Of a stretch of DNA of 64,000 nucleotides, positions 30,158 to 40,384 are shown one piece after another. The DNA comes from Naumovozyma dairenensis CBS 421 (taxonomy: Eukaryota; Ascomycota; Saccharomycetes; Saccharomycetales; Saccharomycetaceae), in NCBI RefSeq assembly GCF_000227115.2, contig NC_016486.1, positions 496,001 to 560,000 of the forward strand, given 5' to 3'. The notes under the pieces are model-generated. The model had not been told where the DNA came from. It did not search any database and saw only the letters and a program-made list of their open reading frames with translations. How positions within the stretch are numbered: the first letter of the stretch is position 1; each line of letters begins with the position of its first letter. The position numbers were made by a program, and so were the translations under genes.

Positions 30158-31867
30158 ATGAACAACTACTCTCCATACAATAACACGTTTATTTCCAAAA
30201 TATTCTCAAAAATACTTGAAAGGGATGACCTTCACCACAATTTTAACTATAATGTCACATCAACTAATGAAACCATCAATTCATTACAAGAGGTAGTGTC
30301 CAAAATGGATACTTCCAGAATTCAATCACTTCGCGATACCCTAAGAAACAAAGAACACATCGCAGTTACCAACATAGATAAATTCGCCAAAAGGTTTGGT
30401 AACTATTTGTTAGGATCATTAAAAACAGGTAAAGACTCACTGAGCTACAACGCTGGCTTATTTATAACATTTGCCCTAGCAACCATACTTTTAGGGGTAT
30501 TCACATCCATTGATTCTATTCCTACTACTGCTTTACCACCGACGTCAGATCATCCACTTTTCGATGTTATGGATCTTGATATTCATCAAGAATGTGTAAT
30601 AAAAAGAAAGAATGAGAAAAAAGACAAGCAATCGAAAGATTACGATAGGTTAGATGGGTTTGATGAAAAATATTGTATTTTGCTTCCATTATCTTCTGGT
30701 GTTTTATTATGTTCAATATATTATTGTATCAAGAAAGGCCTACTTGATCAATCGAAACTGGTTCAATATGGGTTGAAGGCATTTAATTTTGTGTTAATGG
30801 TTGAGGTTTCAATGATATCTTACCACCTTTCTAAATATTTATTACACGCCTTGATGAGAAACATTTGTCAATTCAAAAAATTAAAACCATATTCTATTTC
30901 AAACAGATATAGGTTAACTATGTCTAATGCTAATGAGGAATCGGATATAACATCTCCAGCGACCACCAAAAGGTATAGACTTCATGGAGACTCAGATAAA
31001 GTAGTGGACGTTTATGCATCGAATCAATTGTGGAACCTTTACTTCACATGGATCAATACCCCTATGTGCTCTTATTTCCATTGGAATGTCAGTACTTTTC
31101 TTTACTATAAAAATAATTGGATGTTTTCTAATTTAATTGGAATGATTATGGGTGTTAATGGTATTAGATCACTTAAGATGAAAAATTTAAGAACAAGTTC
31201 ATATATATTAATTGGCTTATTCTTTTACGATATTTATTTTGTATTTTTCTCAAAAATTATGGAAACCGTTGCAATGAAAATTGACATTCCTGTTAAGCTG
31301 TCATTACCCATCAATTTTGATACTGTAACTGAAGAAGTTGAATTTGCAATCTTAGGCCTAGGCGATATTATTTTACCAGGGATGTTTATGTTAGTTTGTT
31401 ATAAATATGATATTTGGAAATGGCACCTAAATCATCCAGATAGAGAGTTCCATTTCGCTAATTGGTCATATATTGGTAAATATTTCATTACGTCATTTAC
31501 TGGGTACATTACTGGTATTGGTTTATGTTTGGTTGCTCTCGCTAAGACTGGTAAAGCTCAACCTGTTTTATTATATGTCGTACCAACTTTATTGACTTCA
31601 GTGTTAGGTTTGGCTTGGCTTCAAGGTGATTTGGAAGAAATGTGGACTTTCCGCTACGACGTGATTGAAGTTGATGAAAGGGAATTACAAGTAGCAAATA
31701 AGTCTTTACATGAGCAATCCTATGCTGAATACATTGACGAGTTAAAAGATGCTTTGGAAGATGATAATGATGTTGATTACATCGAGGAAGTTTCTGTCTT
31801 AGAATATTCTGACGACGATAATGCTGAAGCGCTAGGTTTTACTATAGATGAGGTTGATGGATTTTAG
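30158..31867 (+). CDS. YPF1: Signal-peptide-peptidase-like intramembrane aspartyl protease Ypf1
   Basis: 569 residues from the ATG at 30158-30160; homologue of S. cerevisiae Ypf1 (YKL100C), an ER intramembrane protease of the presenilin/SPP family involved in turnover of membrane proteins. Catalytic motifs: FFYDIYFVFF (YD aspartate), LGLGDIILPGMF (GxGD aspartate) and the PAL-type motif, which here reads AQPVLLYVVP with Val in place of the usual Ala. Several hydrophobic segments surround them (for example FITFALATILLGVF and YCILLPLSSGVLLCSIYYC). The long lumenal/cytosolic insert and acidic C-terminal tail match the yeast form. The frame is open 16 codons further up only from a TTG. The family block DIPVKLSLPINFDT and CYKYDIWKWHL are strongly conserved. 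Confidence 0.95.
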   Translation: MNNYSPYNNTFISKIFSKILERDDLHHNFNYNVTSTNETINSLQEVVSKMDTSRIQSLRDTLRNKEHIAVTNIDKFAKRFGNYLLGSLKTGKDSLSYNAGLFITFALATILLGVFTSIDSIPTTALPPTSDHPLFDVMDLDIHQECVIKRKNEKKDKQSKDYDRLDGFDEKYCILLPLSSGVLLCSIYYCIKKGLLDQSKLVQYGLKAFNFVLMVEVSMISYHLSKYLLHALMRNICQFKKLKPYSISNRYRLTMSNANEESDITSPATTKRYRLHGDSDKVVDVYASNQLWNLYFTWINTPMCSYFHWNVSTFLYYKNNWMFSNLIGMIMGVNGIRSLKMKNLRTSSYILIGLFFYDIYFVFFSKIMETVAMKIDIPVKLSLPINFDTVTEEVEFAILGLGDIILPGMFMLVCYKYDIWKWHLNHPDREFHFANWSYIGKYFITSFTGYITGIGLCLVALAKTGKAQPVLLYVVPTLLTSVLGLAWLQGDLEEMWTFRYDVIEVDERELQVANKSLHEQSYAEYIDELKDALEDDNDVDYIEEVSVLEYSDDDNAEALGFTIDEVDGF

Positions 31868-32550
31868 TACGAAGTCGAAATCTCACTTATTCGAAGCCTG
31901 AACATTACATATTTCTGTTATAATCTTTGTTTTTTGTTTATTTTTAGTTAATATGTTCTATATTCAATCATATATAATTACCAATGAAACTATCGGACTT
32001 TTTTAATCAATGCTATCTAACTTTCAGTACACTCAATGGTTCTTTTCGATAAGTTTTCTTTATGTGCTCGCCTTTATGAATTCCACATAACATACATACA
32101 GATAGATACGTGCTAAAGTTTGATATAAGTTATCAAAATCGTGTCACGGAAACTGGAGCCAGATTGAGGGCCAGATCCAGACTCTGACACTTGATGTTTT
32201 CTATTCATTTATCTTTAAATTTGTATTAGGGAAAATTCCATAGGGAAATACGACTGCAGCGGCGTCGGAACAAACACTCCCCACTCTTCGAGTTTCTGTA
32301 AAACACCGCAGACCGGGCTGTCGTTGCTTTGAAACTTTTTGGATGACCCTAATTAAAATCAACATTAACATAATTTTTCACTTGTTGGCATAATGGTACA
32401 ATCGACAGTCTTGGTTGAGCCTCTTATTTAATCAAAATTGCTTTTTTACAAGTTATTTTCGTTATTGAGATCACCTCCTGTATATTTATTACATCAAACT
32501 ATTAACTCTTTCCCATAGAGACCGGAAAAACTACACCTATACGCAACAAA
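31868..32550. other. Spacer between YPF1 3' end and ADH3
   Basis: The spacer holds the ADH3 promoter. An AT-rich leader sits before the ADH3 ATG. I see no additional gene. Confidence 0.5.
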
Positions 32551-33696
32551 ATGTTAAGATTAACAACAGGGAGATTTGTCTCTTCAACAACGACAACGAC
32601 ATCCAATTTAATATTCAAAAACTTCCTAAGATTACAATCGACCGCGGCTGGATCAATCCCTAAGACCCAGAAGGCCGTTGTCTTCTATGAAAACGGTGGT
32701 CCGTTACATTACAAGGATATCCCTGTCCCCAAACCTAAAGCTAATGAAATCTTAATCAACGTCAAATACTCAGGTGTCTGTCACACTGACTTACACGCTT
32801 GGAAGGGTGACTGGCCCCTACCTACCAAACTGCCTCTAGTCGGTGGCCACGAAGGTAGTGGTGTCGTCATGCAAGTCGGTGAGAACGTCAAAGGTTGGAA
32901 AGTGGGTGACTTGGCAGGAATCAAATGGCTGAATGGGTCATGTATGGCTTGTGAATTATGTGAAACTGGGAATGAATCCAACTGTGAACATGCGGATTTG
33001 TCTGGGTATACTCATGATGGGTCCTTTCAACAATATGCTACTGCAGATGCTGTTCAAGCAGCTAGAATCCCAGAAGGGACTAATTTGGCTGAAGTGGCTC
33101 CTATCTTGTGTGCTGGTATTACTGTCTATAAGGCTTTGAAAGAAGCTGATTTGAAAGCGGGCCAATGGGTTTGTATATCTGGTGCTGCAGGTGGGCTAGG
33201 TTCCCTTGCTGTTCAGTATGCTAAGGCAATGGGCTATAGAGTTATTGGTATCGATGGTGGTAAGGCAAAGGAGGAACTGTTTAAATCCATGGGTGGTGAA
33301 GTATTCATTGATTTCACAAAATCTAAAGATATGGTGAAAGATATTCAAGAAGCTACCAAGGGTGGTCCACAAGGTGTTATTAACGTTTCAGTTTCCGAGG
33401 CTGCTATTTCATTATCGACACAATACGTTAGACCTACTGGTACCGTTGTTTTAGTAGGGTTACCAGCTCATGCATATGTTAAATCCGAAGTCTTCTCTCA
33501 TGTTGTAAAATCCATTAATATCAAGGGTTCGTATGTTGGTAACAGAGCTGACACTAGAGAGGCTTTAGATTTCTTCGCTAGAGGTCTAATCAAATCTCCT
33601 ATCAAGATCGTTGGTCTATCTGAATTACCAAAAGTATACGACTTAATGGAAAAGGGCCAAATCCTAGGTAGATATGTCGTCGATACTTCCAAATAG
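32551..33696 (+). CDS. ADH3: Mitochondrial alcohol dehydrogenase Adh3
   Basis: 381-residue zinc alcohol dehydrogenase. Residues 1-~32 form a mitochondrial presequence ([19 protein letters not shown]...FLRLQSTA), hydroxylated and basic without acids, which identifies it as the Adh3 type (YMR083W) in the ethanol-acetaldehyde redox shuttle of the matrix. The mature part carries the catalytic zinc motif [16 protein letters not shown] and GGHEGSG, four structural Cys in [18 protein letters not shown], and the Rossmann segment [20 protein letters not shown] with the Asp of IGIDGG for NAD specificity. Codon use is markedly biased, as for a highly expressed gene. It lies between YPF1 and the SEG gene, as in the YMR083W-YMR086W order. 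Confidence 0.96.
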   Translation: MLRLTTGRFVSSTTTTTSNLIFKNFLRLQSTAAGSIPKTQKAVVFYENGGPLHYKDIPVPKPKANEILINVKYSGVCHTDLHAWKGDWPLPTKLPLVGGHEGSGVVMQVGENVKGWKVGDLAGIKWLNGSCMACELCETGNESNCEHADLSGYTHDGSFQQYATADAVQAARIPEGTNLAEVAPILCAGITVYKALKEADLKAGQWVCISGAAGGLGSLAVQYAKAMGYRVIGIDGGKAKEELFKSMGGEVFIDFTKSKDMVKDIQEATKGGPQGVINVSVSEAAISLSTQYVRPTGTVVLVGLPAHAYVKSEVFSHVVKSINIKGSYVGNRADTREALDFFARGLIKSPIKIVGLSELPKVYDLMEKGQILGRYVVDTSK

Positions 33697-34741
33697 ATAG
33701 AGAAATCATACAACAAGAGATAATCAAATTGATGTGAAAAAGGTAAATTGTGCAATTATTTCATACAGTCAAGTCTATACCTAAAACGTTAAAGCTAAGA
33801 AATAGCACAATATAGAATTCATATACCGAATACCTCGTTATTTATTATAGAACAACTTTATTTGAGACTTCTTTCCTTTGAAGTACATGTATCATTTCTA
33901 TTTCTTGTACTTGAAAGGTCTGTTTATTATCAGTTCTGGTTTATTCTTGATAGATATAGAATTTAACTAAACCGGTCCGTGAAATGTGACGCTTCATCAC
34001 CCATCCGTAGTTTAGTTTAAACCTAGGGTTCACCCATAAAATGTTCTTTCTCCTATCCTTGTTTCTTTAAGGGAAGGCACAATGCAAAAAAGTAGTAGGT
34101 TCAAGTCAAACAAATTTCAGGTCCTCATCCATCCAGCATAACCTCCCGGCAGCATCCGTCCCTTGTATATGTCAGAGTGAGAAAGAAGGGACGTCATAAT
34201 AAGAAAGTACTAATTATTAGTATCATAAAGCTTATATATGTCTACTAGTTTATAAGTTAATATACATAATATACCTACGCTCGAACTAAATACAAAACCT
34301 AAAATCGTGACCCTACCCCCCGAAAAGTTCTCACTGTCCGAAATAGATTATAAATTTTTATAGCTACCTGACCCCATTTTGCTCTTGTTTTGCCCCTACT
34401 TGCAGAGGGCGGTAAAAATGGCCCGTCCCTCTAAAACCCGTTTGGTGAACCCTGAATAAACCAGCCGTTACTTAGGTTGTCGATCATCAAGACGCTGATG
34501 TGGATCAAGAATGGACACAGAGGTATTTGAGTTTCTAAAGTACAGCATACATCATTGAAAAGATCTACTAAGTACCTTCTCAGTTGCTCGATAACTATAC
34601 AAATTGTGTTGCTAGTGTTATATCGACTCGATCTGTCTCAGGTCAAAAGAACCCCTAAACGTACACCGTAGATAAACCACATTCATCAAGGTAGGCCCTC
34701 AGTCAGAATTACGACCATAAGATACGCCGTACGTACAGCCA
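33697..34741. other. Spacer between ADH3 and SEG1/SEG2
   Basis: About 1.05 kb, presumably mostly promoter of the SEG gene. Scattered G/C clusters (e.g. GGCGGTAAAAATGGCCCG near 34408) but no recognised site, RNA or gene. Confidence 0.5.
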
Positions 34742-37591
34742 ATGTTTGGAAGATCATCATGGCAACAGCCACCAGTTGCAAAGTCAAGTGCAAATGCTGC
34801 TGCTGCCTCTGCATTTAACTCAATAATGGACAGAAGAAAAAACGAAAATGATGTAAATAAAGGAACTGCACCAATCTACAAGAAACCATCACGTTCCGCT
34901 TCTTTAAATAATCTTAGACGAAATTCAATACTAAGAAGCCCTTCCAATAGTAGAAACAATAGTCTCACTTCTTCACCAAGTACAAAAATATCAGCAACTC
35001 AAAATAAAGAGATAAGGAATTCGTCACTTGAGAAAAGGGCGAAATCTAATTCTATAAAAAGATCATCGTCAGTTAATATAAGAGCCTCGGGGAGCCACTC
35101 TTCTCTTCGAGCTTCAAGTTTACCTACCAGAAAACCGACATCTGCGAACCACCAAACACCAAGAACCAGCCTGCTTAACGATCAGAAATCATCAAATGAT
35201 CTATCAGCCGCTCAAAATACATTTAGGGAATTTGGTGGGAAACAAACGAAAGGTATAATCCATTCTAGCCAAAATAATAATGATATCAAAAATAAACCAC
35301 CACAACAAACTATAAGAAAATATGTTCCAACACGTAATGGGTTAGTCGCGGTAAATATTCCAGTAAATATCGTGGAACAACAAGATAAACAGAATAAACA
35401 AGCTTCAAAAGTTAGTAGAGCTCGTAATTCCATGTCCATTCGAAAAAAAGTGTCGCAAGAAAATTTACATTCTAACGTCACGAAAAGACATTCTTCTTTG
35501 AATAGTGTTACTCAATTGGATCATTCGCTTGAATCAGAGGGGCCATTAATCGAAGAGCCACTAGTTGAAGAAACAGAACAAGAACTTTCGGATGATAAAA
35601 ACAATAATACCAGTAATAATGATAATATCGATGATCATTGCATGAGTTTAGATGAACTATTGAATGAAAATATTACATTAGAGCAAAAAATCATGATGGA
35701 AGAAAAAAATATAGAGAAATTCAGGAAAATGGGTATGGGAAAAAATTTAAGCAAGGAGAGTCAAAAACTCCTCAATAGTAATAAACAAACTGCAAAGCCT
35801 TCTATTAGAACCGAGATCATGCCTGGTAAAAATACAGTAAAGAACTCTGATAAAGAGCGAAAAGATAGTATAACGAATGAATCACTTCAAACAGCTATAT
35901 CTAACCAATTTTTTACTACAAAGAAGACAACAACTGTAGAAGGTCAAACTAATAATAATATTCGTAAAGTACCAAATAATAAGGCAAATAAAAACAGTCA
36001 AGAAGCTACTAATCAAAACCCAATATCAAATAACAAAAAATCTGCGACGAAAACCATCGATTCAATGAAAAAAACAACTTTCGCTTCTAACGTTAAAAAA
36101 AATGGATTGACTAAGACTACTATAAACCAGCCAACCACATCAAAGAAAGATACTCCTAACAAACTTCGTAATATGGCGTATTACTTCAGGCCTCACAAAG
36201 CTAATGAAGAAGTTTCAACAGGAACCCATAAAGTGCACAAACCGAAGGAAGTATCGAGAACTGACTCATTGTATCCAAGTGGACATCAACATAGTCAAAA
36301 CATATCAGGAAAGAATAATATGATTGAATCTGTATCAAAAAGGAAGAGCAATAACAACCTCAATGTGCCCAAACCACCAGCAATGAAGATTACTACCCCC
36401 ATCAAATCTGCTTTAAAAAAGACAAATATTACAGAAAGTAACTCTCCAATATTTCCAGATACATCGCCAGCTAATGGTGCATATCTTTCTTTAACGACTG
36501 CAGAAAATACGAGGAAAAATGCGTTATTATCAAGCCCTGAGGATATTGGTAGGAAACCGAGTATTATCGCTAGAACTCAAGTTTCAAGGCCTCCATCTTA
36601 TATATATCGCCCTAAGAATTCACTTTCAAATGGGATTTCAAATCCATCAACATCAACATCAACATCACCATCATCGAAAAAAGCCAATTACACAGGAGAA
36701 CTACTTCCTAATGCTATACCGAACAGTAATTTAAAACTTACTAAGGCTAACTCATCATTGGCAGTATATACGGCGAATAAGACATCACAAAATGATGGCC
36801 TTCAGGGAAGTCCAATTAAAACAAATAGTAGGAAGTCCGTTAGGAGTAACTATAACCCAAACTATCACAGTTGTAAAATGTCTAATAGCAGTACGACTAG
36901 AAAATCAAATGAAGTAAAAAAACAAATATCTCAAAACAATTTGAATAATATATTATATCCAAAGGAACCACCCGCCAAAAAATCAAGTTTTGAGAAACTA
37001 AGGACTGTCGATGATTCACATTTAGGTTTCAAAATAATGTCACTAAGAGATGAAGCTATTTTGAGCCGTCAAGAGGATTTACAGAATGATATAAGATACC
37101 AAAAAATGGAAGGTAAAGATGCAAACATTACTTCCGGAGATCAGAAAGCTTGGAAATCAAGATTCCAGGATTCTGACTCTGATTCGGAGGAACCATATGA
37201 CGCCAGAGGCACTCAAAATCATGAATCACCGTCCTCCAGGAATGAAAAATCAAAACGGTTTTCATTATTTAAGATTATGAGTAATAATGAAGAAAATCAT
37301 TCTTCTCAAAATCCTAATAAAAACTTACGATCTAGCGGAGTTAATTCATCTGGGAATGTTTCAAAGAAATTTAGTATGGGTAACTTGATAAAGACAAACA
37401 CCAATGATAGCAATTCGTCACCGGTTATGGGGAACAGCACTTTAGATCAACAACATAATTTATCACCAGTTCAGCAAATAGATGCAAGACATCAAAACAA
37501 TAGCACCAACCTAACAGCCTCAGAAAATGATGATAAGAAAACAAATGTATTCGGCAAAAAACTAAAAAAATTATTTGGTAGAAAAAAATAG
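34742..37591 (+). CDS. SEG1/SEG2: Eisosome scaffold protein, Seg1/Seg2 family
   Basis: 949 residues, Ser/Asn/Lys-rich and largely disordered. The N-terminal short block with an Ala-rich patch (SSANAAAASAFNSIMDR), the PTRNGLVAVNIPV motif, a DELLNENITLEQKIM acidic helix near residue 305, the LGFKIMSLRDEAILSRQEDL block and a strongly basic C-terminus (FGKKLKKLFGRKK) are what I recall for S. cerevisiae Seg1 (YMR086W) and Seg2 (YKL105C), which organise Pil1 eisosomes under the plasma membrane. Position between ADH3 and AAT1/YMR087W matches both duplicated tracks. Identity rests on synteny plus these short islands; which copy it corresponds to cannot be told. Confidence 0.8.
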   Translation: MFGRSSWQQPPVAKSSANAAAASAFNSIMDRRKNENDVNKGTAPIYKKPSRSASLNNLRRNSILRSPSNSRNNSLTSSPSTKISATQNKEIRNSSLEKRAKSNSIKRSSSVNIRASGSHSSLRASSLPTRKPTSANHQTPRTSLLNDQKSSNDLSAAQNTFREFGGKQTKGIIHSSQNNNDIKNKPPQQTIRKYVPTRNGLVAVNIPVNIVEQQDKQNKQASKVSRARNSMSIRKKVSQENLHSNVTKRHSSLNSVTQLDHSLESEGPLIEEPLVEETEQELSDDKNNNTSNNDNIDDHCMSLDELLNENITLEQKIMMEEKNIEKFRKMGMGKNLSKESQKLLNSNKQTAKPSIRTEIMPGKNTVKNSDKERKDSITNESLQTAISNQFFTTKKTTTVEGQTNNNIRKVPNNKANKNSQEATNQNPISNNKKSATKTIDSMKKTTFASNVKKNGLTKTTINQPTTSKKDTPNKLRNMAYYFRPHKANEEVSTGTHKVHKPKEVSRTDSLYPSGHQHSQNISGKNNMIESVSKRKSNNNLNVPKPPAMKITTPIKSALKKTNITESNSPIFPDTSPANGAYLSLTTAENTRKNALLSSPEDIGRKPSIIARTQVSRPPSYIYRPKNSLSNGISNPSTSTSTSPSSKKANYTGELLPNAIPNSNLKLTKANSSLAVYTANKTSQNDGLQGSPIKTNSRKSVRSNYNPNYHSCKMSNSSTTRKSNEVKKQISQNNLNNILYPKEPPAKKSSFEKLRTVDDSHLGFKIMSLRDEAILSRQEDLQNDIRYQKMEGKDANITSGDQKAWKSRFQDSDSDSEEPYDARGTQNHESPSSRNEKSKRFSLFKIMSNNEENHSSQNPNKNLRSSGVNSSGNVSKKFSMGNLIKTNTNDSNSSPVMGNSTLDQQHNLSPVQQIDARHQNNSTNLTASENDDKKTNVFGKKLKKLFGRKK

Positions 37592-37689
37592 TAATCTAAT
37601 TTTCACTCTACTTCTGATTAGAGATTATCTTTTCAGACTCTTTTTAAACAACTCTTAATATCCAAATTTCCTGTTTTTCTATCTCAAAC

Positions 37690-37740
37690 TTAATTTATTC
37701 ACGTAGTATTAATTTATTTACGTAGTATTAATTTATTTAC
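37690..37740. repeat. 19-bp tandem repeat, 2.7 copies
   Basis: The unit TTAATTTATTYACGTAGTA occurs at 37690-37708 and 37709-37727 with a partial third copy. It lies in the 3' spacer between the convergent SEG and AAT1-like genes. Confidence 0.85.
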
Positions 37741-37865
37741 AAAGAAAGGTATTTAATCGCCGATGATTATCTTTTATCTAAGAATAGTATTTTAGTTGTA
37801 TTTTGCGGTTGTCATGCTAACTATATAGATTATGCACAAGTCTGACTTTTATCGATCCCCCCTCC

Positions 37866-39185
37866 TCATTTTTTTATGTTTTTAGCAGTAACATCTTCAA
37901 AGGCTTCGCAAATTGTACGGAACCTGCTAAAGGAGTTCAATTGGAGCTCCCCATGAATCCCGGCGTAGATGGAATATTTCCGTTTCAAGTTTTCAAGCTG
38001 TTGTTCACTAAATCCTGGAGTATAAGTCATATTGTGTCTATGTTCCGTTTCCAGTAAATCAATCCAATGTAAACAGTGAAATAATCTTCTTTTCATTGTT
38101 ATATTGGATTCAACTCTATTTTTCAAATTACTATACCATGCCCTTTTCAGAGTAGGGTCAGACAATATTAAACTCACCAATCTTGAAGACTGCGTCGGTG
38201 GAAGTGGATGGAGATACCTTCCAATATCCTTCATTCTTGCAGTAATCTCTTTTGTTTTCCCAGCAACTTCTTTAGGAAGGACAATAGTCAGAGAACCAAC
38301 GTCATCTCCCCATAAGCCCATTGTATATTTAAAAGAATGACATATAAATATCCCATTTCTCCATTCCTTGAATTTTGAAGCATTCAAACAAGTGCGTATC
38401 ACTAAAGCATCGCTTGAAGGATTTCCTGATTTCAATCCTTGATATGACATGTCAATGATAGGTACCATATTTAAATCATAAACGGTTTGAATAATCTCGT
38501 GCCATTCTTCTCTCGTTGGGTCAATTCCAGATGCCGAATCACAACACCCATTCAGTAAGATGCATTGTAGTGATCCATCTGATCCTTGACGTATGGTCTC
38601 GAGCCATTCTTTAGTAGTGATTTCTCCATTTTTCGCATATGGATAGTACTTTATATTTGTAAAGCCATTGATCTCGAATACATTGGCGGTATTTGGGGGA
38701 GATGGTTCTGGAATCCAAACTGTGTTACTTAGCGAGGATAATGTCAGTAGTTTTGCGGCAGTAGCTAGTGCACCTGTTACTCCATCTGTTGGTTCTATTA
38801 CAACACGCTTTTTTAGTAGTAATGCAGGTCCATAATTTGGGCAAGAATCTTTAAAGATGAGACCTATTATTCCAATTTTCAGATCTGTCGTGACACGGTC
38901 TGGTAAATAGGATAGATCATTCGGAGGATTGTTGTCTCTTTTAGCCAACATTTGTCTAGCCTTTTGGATAACAGTAAATAGTATTACTTCATTCGATGAA
39001 TCTGTGGCTATTCCAGAAAAAAGATCTATTTTTCTTTTTCTGGTATCATTTTGGAATTCTTCATTCAATTGAAATTCTAAATCTTGAGGTGCTTGAGGCA
39101 CTGACGCTAATAAATTGGAAAGCTGTCTTGTGTTTCTTGCTATCAGCTTCAACCTTGAGCTCAAAGTTGCCGTATAGACTAACAT
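37866..39185 (-). CDS. AAT1: Aat1-like mitochondrial aspartate aminotransferase fold, catalytic residues lost
   Basis: 439 residues from the ATG at 39183-39185; the frame is open further up only from a TTG. The N-terminus MLVYTATLSSRLKLIARN looks like a mitochondrial presequence. The whole length aligns with S. cerevisiae Aat1 (YKL106W), a PLP enzyme that swaps amino groups between aspartate and 2-oxoglutarate, and the gene sits beside SEG as AAT1 does. Yet the active site is broken. The PLP-lysine motif SFAKNMGLYGERVG reads SFKYTMGLWGDDVG, putting Tyr at the lysine position and Asp at Arg266. HNPTG reads DSASG (Asn194 lost). Trp140 is Pro. The Arg386 region GRLSLSG reads GELQLNS. Asp222 and Tyr225 (IDMSYQG) remain. 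There are no stops or frameshifts, so it is probably an expressed protein without transaminase activity. Confidence 0.88.
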   Translation of the reverse strand: MLVYTATLSSRLKLIARNTRQLSNLLASVPQAPQDLEFQLNEEFQNDTRKRKIDLFSGIATDSSNEVILFTVIQKARQMLAKRDNNPPNDLSYLPDRVTTDLKIGIIGLIFKDSCPNYGPALLLKKRVVIEPTDGVTGALATAAKLLTLSSLSNTVWIPEPSPPNTANVFEINGFTNIKYYPYAKNGEITTKEWLETIRQGSDGSLQCILLNGCCDSASGIDPTREEWHEIIQTVYDLNMVPIIDMSYQGLKSGNPSSDALVIRTCLNASKFKEWRNGIFICHSFKYTMGLWGDDVGSLTIVLPKEVAGKTKEITARMKDIGRYLHPLPPTQSSRLVSLILSDPTLKRAWYSNLKNRVESNITMKRRLFHCLHWIDLLETEHRHNMTYTPGFSEQQLENLKRKYSIYAGIHGELQLNSFSRFRTICEAFEDVTAKNIKK

Positions 39186-39416
39186 GATTTCACAGAAACT
39201 AAGTGTGTTTGTGTTAATTGATACATGGAGTCTGATCTTCTTTTTCACCTTTGCCAATTTTTTTATTTAAATCTTCAACAATTAAGGTAGCTTTAAAGGA
39301 CTCGCTTTGTTGAAATGGAGTTGTTAAAGATCTTGGTTTTGACGTCTTGAGGTTCACTGACAGATCTACATAGAGAGATACATAAATATATACATAACAG
39401 ATTAATCTACGTATGA

Positions 39417-40283
<867 letters not shown>

Positions 40284-40384
40284 ACAATGATGAAAAAAGG
40301 AAACAAAACCAGTATATTTTAATGTGTAATTAATCTATAAATAAGTTGAAAATCTATAAGAAAGACCATATTCGTTACTTTCAT

